From positions 1 to 10,737 of the forward strand of contig JAWXTQ010000068.1 in the NCBI GenBank assembly GCA_044433405.1: a stretch of DNA of 10,737 bases, given 5' to 3'. The notes below the pieces were generated by a model that saw only the letters and a program-made list of their open reading frames with translations, searched no databases and was not told where the DNA came from. Origin of the DNA: CAMQVM01 sp044433405 (lineage in GTDB: Bacteria > Bacteroidota > Bacteroidia > Bacteroidales > Rikenellaceae). Below, piece after piece: positions 6,433 through 10,737 of this stretch. The translations under genes were made by a program, and so were the position numbers. Positions within the stretch are counted from its first letter, which is position 1. Every line of letters begins with the position of its first letter.

Positions 6433-8964
6433 TTATTGTTGTTTCTCGCCAAATGCCTCTTGTTGCTCTTCAACCTCTTTTAGAAGCTCTTCGAGTTTAG
6501 ATTTGTCTAGTGTAGAGGTGTGTGATTTTATGTTGCGCACAATTTCGCTTTTTCGCATCTCTTTAGCCTCTGATTGGCTGTATATCTGGTTTACTTCAGG
6601 AGATTTAGTGCTGAATGTAACCTCACCTCCTTGAGGAGCGTTAATTCCTTGCTCTATAAGAGTAGCTTTTACTTTAACCTCGCCCGCTTTAAGTGTTGTT
6701 TGAACCAATACTGAGGCCTCACCCCAGAGAATTGGCGCAGGGTTGGTTTGTTGTTCACTGTTGCCTAGAAGTGTGCCCTCACCCTCAATCTCAAACTTAA
6801 CTATTGCATCGTTTAATCGTTTAACGTTTCCGCTTGGGTCGACCATTTGAGCAGTTACTACAACCAAATCACTCCCATTTGCAACAGGTGAAATAGTCAT
6901 GGTATCGACTATCAAATTTAGTTTTACAGCGCGTCTAGCCATCTCTCTACGTGTTGTAGCTACTACCTCGCCATCTTCGTTTAGCCCCTCAGCAACTAGG
7001 GCAACATCTTTTTGTCGTCCCTCTCTGTTTATAGCCTTGCTAGTCATGTAGTCAAAGGCGTTTTCAAAGGTAAATTTCCTTCCTGCTTTCTCGGTTAGTC
7101 GTAGAGTGTCGCCATAAAATGTCTTAAGACGTACGCTTTCGCAATTAGAGAAAACAATCACATCTTTAGATGAGAATGGTGTCATTTCATGCGCAATATA
7201 AACCATAGGTTCTACCTGCTGTGATTGCGCTTGGAACATATAATACGAGTATTTTGGTCGTCTGAAAGCATCCATTATACCTCCATAGAATGGATCTGGA
7301 TGGTAACCTCTCTGATGGTCAAAACTGTGCCAAAGTGTTCCACCCATGTGGTATGCTGGTGTTTGAGAGATGCTCTCATAAGCTGTATAAGGGTATTCAG
7401 GGTCGGCATAGTGGATAGCTTGAACAAGTTGTGCAGCTTCTCCCCATTGACGAGCAACACGCGAAGTTGAGTTGTGTGAGCTCCAATCGTCAACATTATC
7501 GCCAAACTCTCTAGTGAAGTATACTTTAGTAGTGTCTTTTTCAAAGTCACCAGGATGAGTGAATATAATGTTATAATATTGACTTCCCTTAGCTGCTAAG
7601 TCGGCAGCAGTGCGTGCTCCTGGAAGTTCTGTTTCGACAATTTCTTGTACCTTCTTAGCAAACTCCTCTGGGTACCAAGTTTCGTTTAATATAGGTTCCC
7701 AGAATATTACACAAGGACGAGTTCTGTCGCGTCTAACCATGTTTCTAACATCGTTGTACACTCTTTCTGCAAAGATTGGTGCATCGTTCCAGAATTGCCA
7801 ACCTGGGGTGTTTACTATCACAAATAGCCCTAGCTCATCACAAGCATCCATAAACGCAGGGTCTTGAGGGTAGTGTGCATTTCTGATAATCTCCATCCCT
7901 GCCTCTTTTAGCTTCAAGGCATCGCGATAGTGTAGGCTATTACTTAATGCGTTGCCTATAATAGCAAAATCTTGGTGGCGATTAGCTCCCATAAGTTTAC
8001 GAGGATATTGTTTTCCATTCAAAATAAAACCCTCGTTATGAGTAAATTCTAACGAACGAATACCAATTCTTTTGGTATATCCATCTACTATCTTACCTTT
8101 TTTAAGGATAACTACATCTAGATTATAAAGGTATGGAGTCTCAGGAGTCCAAAGGTTTGGTTTTTTTATCTTGAAAGTGCCACTTTTGTTGGTTGAGATA
8201 AGCTCATTGTTGCTATCTCTTAAAACGAAGTAGGGAGTTCCAGTGCCAAATACATCGCACTTAACCTCAATAATAGCCTCTTGTTCGCTGATTTTAGGAT
8301 ATGAAACAAATACTCCGCCTCCAGCAACTTTATCGGCCATATTTTCGTCAGTGATATATGTCTCTTTGCTTGTCGAAATTAGCCAACAATCGCGGTATAT
8401 GCCTCCGAAATAGCAAAAATCAAGAGTCTCTTGAGGTTTTCCAGGAGGGTAGATTGGGTCGTTTGAGTTGTCACACCACACCGTAATGATGTTCTCTTGA
8501 CCAACTTTAAGGTTGCTATCTATCTCGATAGGAATAGGAAGGTAGCCGCCAAATTGCTCTTTTACTAACTCACCGTTAACCCATATTTTTGATTTTCCCA
8601 TAATCGCTTCAAAATAGAGGACAATTCGTTTTCCCTCATATTTTGAATCGAGTGTGAAATGTTTTCTATACCATGCACCTCCTTGATAGTTTACACCTCC
8701 TGATGCCTCTAGAGGGAGCTCTTCTAGTCCGTTTGGTAGCGAAACTACACTCCAGTTAGAGTCATCAAAGTCGCACTTATACGCCTCATTTATAAGCGAG
8801 CTTTCTTTATCTAGGGTGAATCGCCAAGCTGGATTTAAGCTTTCGACTTCGCGTCCACTATCTTCTAATTGATAAAAACCTGCTGTAGAGTATCTTTTGA
8901 TTTCATCTGCATGTGTCTCCATTGAACAAATCAATAGAGTTAGTAGTAGTAAAAGTTTTTTCAT
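6433..8964 (-). CDS. Exported GH2 family glycosidase (beta-galactosidase-like)
   Basis: An 843-residue glycoside hydrolase family 2 protein. A hydrophobic signal peptide covers residues 1-19 (cleavage probably after THA). The jelly-roll sugar-binding domain follows (about 44-200, with AWYRKHF at 97-103 and KIWVNGE at 126-132), then an Ig-like domain (about 215-305) and a TIM barrel (about 310-590, with MGANRHQDF and IIRNAHYP). The acid/base should be Glu428 in WEPILNETW, and the nucleophile Glu486 in FTREFGD. A beta-sandwich (about 598-665, SNCESVRL) and a C-terminal Ig-like domain (about 685-786, VDPSGN) follow, ending in a charged Gln/Glu-rich helix (815-843). GH2 enzymes remove terminal beta-galactose, beta-glucuronate, beta-mannose or related sugars with retention. 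The substrate here is not evident, so beta-galactosidase is only the default label. It starts 33 bases after the START-like gene and should act in the cell envelope. Confidence 0.92.
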   Translation of the reverse strand: MKKLLLLLTLLICSMETHADEIKRYSTAGFYQLEDSGREVESLNPAWRFTLDKESSLINEAYKCDFDDSNWSVVSLPNGLEELPLEASGGVNYQGGAWYRKHFTLDSKYEGKRIVLYFEAIMGKSKIWVNGELVKEQFGGYLPIPIEIDSNLKVGQENIITVWCDNSNDPIYPPGKPQETLDFCYFGGIYRDCWLISTSKETYITDENMADKVAGGGVFVSYPKISEQEAIIEVKCDVFGTGTPYFVLRDSNNELISTNKSGTFKIKKPNLWTPETPYLYNLDVVILKKGKIVDGYTKRIGIRSLEFTHNEGFILNGKQYPRKLMGANRHQDFAIIGNALSNSLHYRDALKLKEAGMEIIRNAHYPQDPAFMDACDELGLFVIVNTPGWQFWNDAPIFAERVYNDVRNMVRRDRTRPCVIFWEPILNETWYPEEFAKKVQEIVETELPGARTAADLAAKGSQYYNIIFTHPGDFEKDTTKVYFTREFGDNVDDWSSHNSTSRVARQWGEAAQLVQAIHYADPEYPYTAYESISQTPAYHMGGTLWHSFDHQRGYHPDPFYGGIMDAFRRPKYSYYMFQAQSQQVEPMVYIAHEMTPFSSKDVIVFSNCESVRLKTFYGDTLRLTEKAGRKFTFENAFDYMTSKAINREGRQKDVALVAEGLNEDGEVVATTRREMARRAVKLNLIVDTMTISPVANGSDLVVVTAQMVDPSGNVKRLNDAIVKFEIEGEGTLLGNSEQQTNPAPILWGEASVLVQTTLKAGEVKVKATLIEQGINAPQGGEVTFSTKSPEVNQIYSQSEAKEMRKSEIVRNIKSHTSTLDKSKLEELLKEVEEQQEAFGEKQQ

Positions 8965-8997
8965 CTAAATATGGTTATATGTATGTTTGTAAAGTGT

Positions 8998-9390
8998 TTA
9001 TTTAGAGCCAATTCTGCATTTAAGTCGTTTGATGTTAGAGTCCCAGAACGATTTTAAATCTTCAAAATCATCCTCTTCGGTAAAGTCGGTAATAATAAGA
9101 GAGTTTACCATTGTAAGTTCATCATGATGAATGGATAGTTCGAAGTAGTAGTTGCTGTCTTTGTCCTCCTCCCAGCAAAAACGTATATATTTGTTGCTCT
9201 TAGAGGCAATCTCTATTATTTTAGATGGAGTTTTACCCCACCATATCTCATACGATTTGGGATCGCTAATTAATTCATTTACACTATCTGCAAACCATTG
9301 GGATAGACCATTTGGAGTGCTAATAAAGCTAAAAATAGATTGTGGAGTAGTGTTGAAAATGTACTCAAATTGAAATTTTTGCTTTTTCAT
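8998..9390 (-). CDS. START-like (SRPBCC superfamily) small protein
   Basis: A 130-residue single-domain protein of the START-like / AHSA1-related group common in Bacteroidota. The pattern is a first strand with FQFEYIFN (7-13), a helix and TPNGLSQWFAD (25-35), FCWEEDKDSNYYFELSIHHDELT (71-93), the strand LIITDF (98-103), and a long C-terminal helix with LKSFWDSNIKRLKCRIGS (112-129). The fold encloses a hydrophobic pocket that binds lipids or other small ligands in relatives; the ligand and function of this branch are unknown. There is no signal peptide. It lies 65 bases after glyS, separated by a hairpin and without a visible promoter of its own, and 33 bases ahead of the GH2 gene. The pairing with glyS may be a housekeeping arrangement unrelated to the sugar genes. 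Confidence 0.85.
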   Translation of the reverse strand: MKKQKFQFEYIFNTTPQSIFSFISTPNGLSQWFADSVNELISDPKSYEIWWGKTPSKIIEIASKSNKYIRFCWEEDKDSNYYFELSIHHDELTMVNSLIITDFTEEDDFEDLKSFWDSNIKRLKCRIGSK

Positions 9391-9408
9391 AATATGTAAT
9401 GTTTTAGT

Positions 9409-9439
9409 ACTCTTAGAGCTAGTTCATAGCTCTAAGAGT
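9409..9439 (-). terminator. 12-bp perfect hairpin between glyS and the START-like gene
   Basis: Arms 9409-9420 and 9428-9439 (ACTCTTAGAGCT and its complement) enclose a 7-base loop. It lies 16 bases beyond the glyS stop codon and ends 18 bases before the START-like start. The minus-strand RNA continues ACUAAAACAU, without a U-run, so it is not a standard intrinsic terminator. As no promoter element is visible between it and 9390, partial termination or an mRNA-stabilising 3' structure for glyS is more likely than full termination. Confidence 0.5.
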
Positions 9440-9455
9440 GTAGGTGAAAAGTGTG

Positions 9456-10737
9456 CTATTTTAGTTTAGCAAGTAGCTTTTTAATAGATACTTCCTCTTC
9501 AATAATTGCAGGAAGTTGATCTATGTTGACTCTTTTCTGCTCCATTGTGTCGCGATAACGAATAGTTACGCAATTATCATTGAGCGTGTCGTGGTCAACA
9601 GTAACGCATAGAGGTGTGCCGATAGCATCATTGCGGCGATAACGCTTGCCGATACTATCTTTCTCATCATATTGACAAGTGTAGTCTAATATTAGAGAGT
9701 CATATATCTGAGTTGCTTTCTCTGGAAGTCCATCTTTCTTAACTAGTGGCAATATTGCTACCTTAACTGGAGCGATTGCTGCTGGAATAGCAAGTAGAGT
9801 TCTGCTCTCCTTAGAGCCATTATCTTTAACGATTTCCTCCTCTTTGTATGCAGCTGATAACACCTGAAGCACCATGCGGTCAACACCAATAGATGTCTCA
9901 ACAACGTATGGAACATAGTTTTTGTTTAGTTCGGTGTCGAAGTATTGAATCTTTTTACCAGATAAGTTTTGGTGGCTTGTAAGGTCAAAGTCAGTACGTG
10001 AGTGAATACCCTCAACCTCTTTAAAACCAAATGGGAAGTTAAACTCAATGTCAGCCGCAGCATTAGCATAGTGAGCTAGTTTTTCGTGGTCGTGAAAACG
10101 ATAGTTGCTATCGCCAAAACCTAGCGAGCGATGCCATCTCATTCTAAACTCTTTCCAGTGGTTATACCATTTCATCTCCTCACCTGGGCGTACAAAGAAT
10201 TGCATCTCCATCTGCTCAAATTCGCGCATGCGGAAGATAAACTGACGAGCAACAATCTCGTTTCTGAATGCTTTACCTATTTGTGCAATACCAAATGGAA
10301 GTTTCATTCTACCTGTTTTTTGCACATTTAAGAAGTTAACAAAGATACCTTGTGCTGTTTCAGGGCGTAGATATACGGTGTTTGCACCTTCAGCTACAGA
10401 GCCAATCTTAGTTTCAAACATTAGGTTGAATTGGCGAACATCAGTCCAGTTGCGAGTGCCAGAGATAGGACACACTATTTCGCAATCTTCGATAAGTTTT
10501 TTAACACCCTCTAGGTCATTAGAGTTTAGTGTCTCAACCATGCGATTGTTAACGCTTTCGCGCTGCTCTTTGATTTGCGCTACTCTAGGATTTGTCTCAA
10601 TAAACATCTCTCTATTGAAACTTTCACCAAAGCGTTTAGCCGCCTTTGTTACCTCTTTTTCGATTTTATCGTCTAGTTTAGCGATATAGTCTTCTAGTAA
10701 AACATCGGCACGATAACGCTTTTTAGAATCTTTATTG
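9456..10737 (-). CDS. glyS: Glycyl-tRNA synthetase, homodimeric type, N-terminus missing
   Basis: The C-terminal 426 residues of a class II glycyl-tRNA synthetase of the homodimeric, eukaryote-like type, which charges tRNA-Gly with glycine in the cytosol. The frame is open to the right edge and the first visible residues, NKDSKKRYRADVLLEDY, fit the family. The internal Met at 10607 is therefore not the start. About 85-90 residues including the true start lie outside, judging from the usual length of about 510. Landmarks counted from the edge are YLRPETAQGIFVNF (122-135), motif 2 with GKAFRNE (154-160) and FRMREFEQMEM (168-178), motif 3 with GVDRMVL (284-290), and the anticodon-binding domain from about APVKVAILPL (322-331) to IRYRDT (392-397). 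It ends in TAG and is followed by a 12-bp hairpin. It heads the visible co-directional run. Confidence 0.96.
   Translation of the reverse strand, partial: NKDSKKRYRADVLLEDYIAKLDDKIEKEVTKAAKRFGESFNREMFIETNPRVAQIKEQRESVNNRMVETLNSNDLEGVKKLIEDCEIVCPISGTRNWTDVRQFNLMFETKIGSVAEGANTVYLRPETAQGIFVNFLNVQKTGRMKLPFGIAQIGKAFRNEIVARQFIFRMREFEQMEMQFFVRPGEEMKWYNHWKEFRMRWHRSLGFGDSNYRFHDHEKLAHYANAAADIEFNFPFGFKEVEGIHSRTDFDLTSHQNLSGKKIQYFDTELNKNYVPYVVETSIGVDRMVLQVLSAAYKEEEIVKDNGSKESRTLLAIPAAIAPVKVAILPLVKKDGLPEKATQIYDSLILDYTCQYDEKDSIGKRYRRNDAIGTPLCVTVDHDTLNDNCVTIRYRDTMEQKRVNIDQLPAIIEEEVSIKKLLAKLK

Noticed and set aside
10378..10689. Open plus-strand frame of 103 codons opposite glyS
   Set aside because: Antisense to the catalytic core of glycyl-tRNA synthetase, with no independent support.
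1..10737. CRISPR array, insertion sequence, phage, tRNA or rRNA gene
   Set aside because: I found no regularly spaced repeats, transposase or integrase motifs, paired terminal repeats around a gene, tRNA cloverleaf or rRNA-like sequence on either strand.

Overview
The window looks like chromosomal DNA from a low-to-moderate GC member of the Bacteroidota, most likely Bacteroidales. Three things point there. Promoters have the phylum's TTTG / TAnnTTTG form rather than TTGACA / TATAAT. Several families are typical of the phylum (DUF4301, the short START-like protein, the CBM9-like protein). Two exported proteins carry short signal peptides, one with Gln after the predicted cleavage site. Every supported gene lies on the minus strand, so transcription runs from high to low coordinates. 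I cannot assign a genus.

Layout in transcription order. (1) 10737-9456: most of a eukaryote-type homodimeric glycyl-tRNA synthetase, cut by the window edge. (2) A 12-bp hairpin, then a small START-like protein (9390-8998), an exported GH2 glycosidase (8964-6433), a DUF4301 protein (6412-4952) and an exported GHL10-type glycosidase-like protein (4921-3878). Gaps are 20-65 bases and I see no internal promoter, so these probably form one transcript with glyS. (3) A 131-base gap holds a weak hairpin and a promoter for a two-gene unit: a NahK-like anomeric sugar kinase (3746-2652) and an overlapping CBM9-like protein (2668-2015), closed by a 25-bp perfect terminator hairpin. (4) 1450-2014 is a 565-base stretch without an intact gene. 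It holds that terminator, a broken reading frame with a TAC repeat, a second hairpin, and a well-formed promoter. (5) That promoter serves a MalY/PatB-type PLP C-S lyase or aminotransferase (1449-274). (6) The 5' part of a C_GCAxxG_C_C family gene (178-1) has its own -7 element.

The most interesting theme is carbohydrate salvage. Two exported glycosidase-like proteins sit beside a cytosolic kinase of the type that makes sugar 1-phosphates and beside DUF4301. The DUF4301 protein has motifs resembling UDP-sugar pyrophosphorylases. A reasonable but unproven hypothesis is a route in which envelope glycosidases release a hexose or N-acetylhexosamine, NahK phosphorylates it at C1, and DUF4301 turns it into an NDP-sugar. 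No SusC/SusD pair, regulator or transporter is visible here. The rest of the window is ordinary housekeeping and metabolic sequence.
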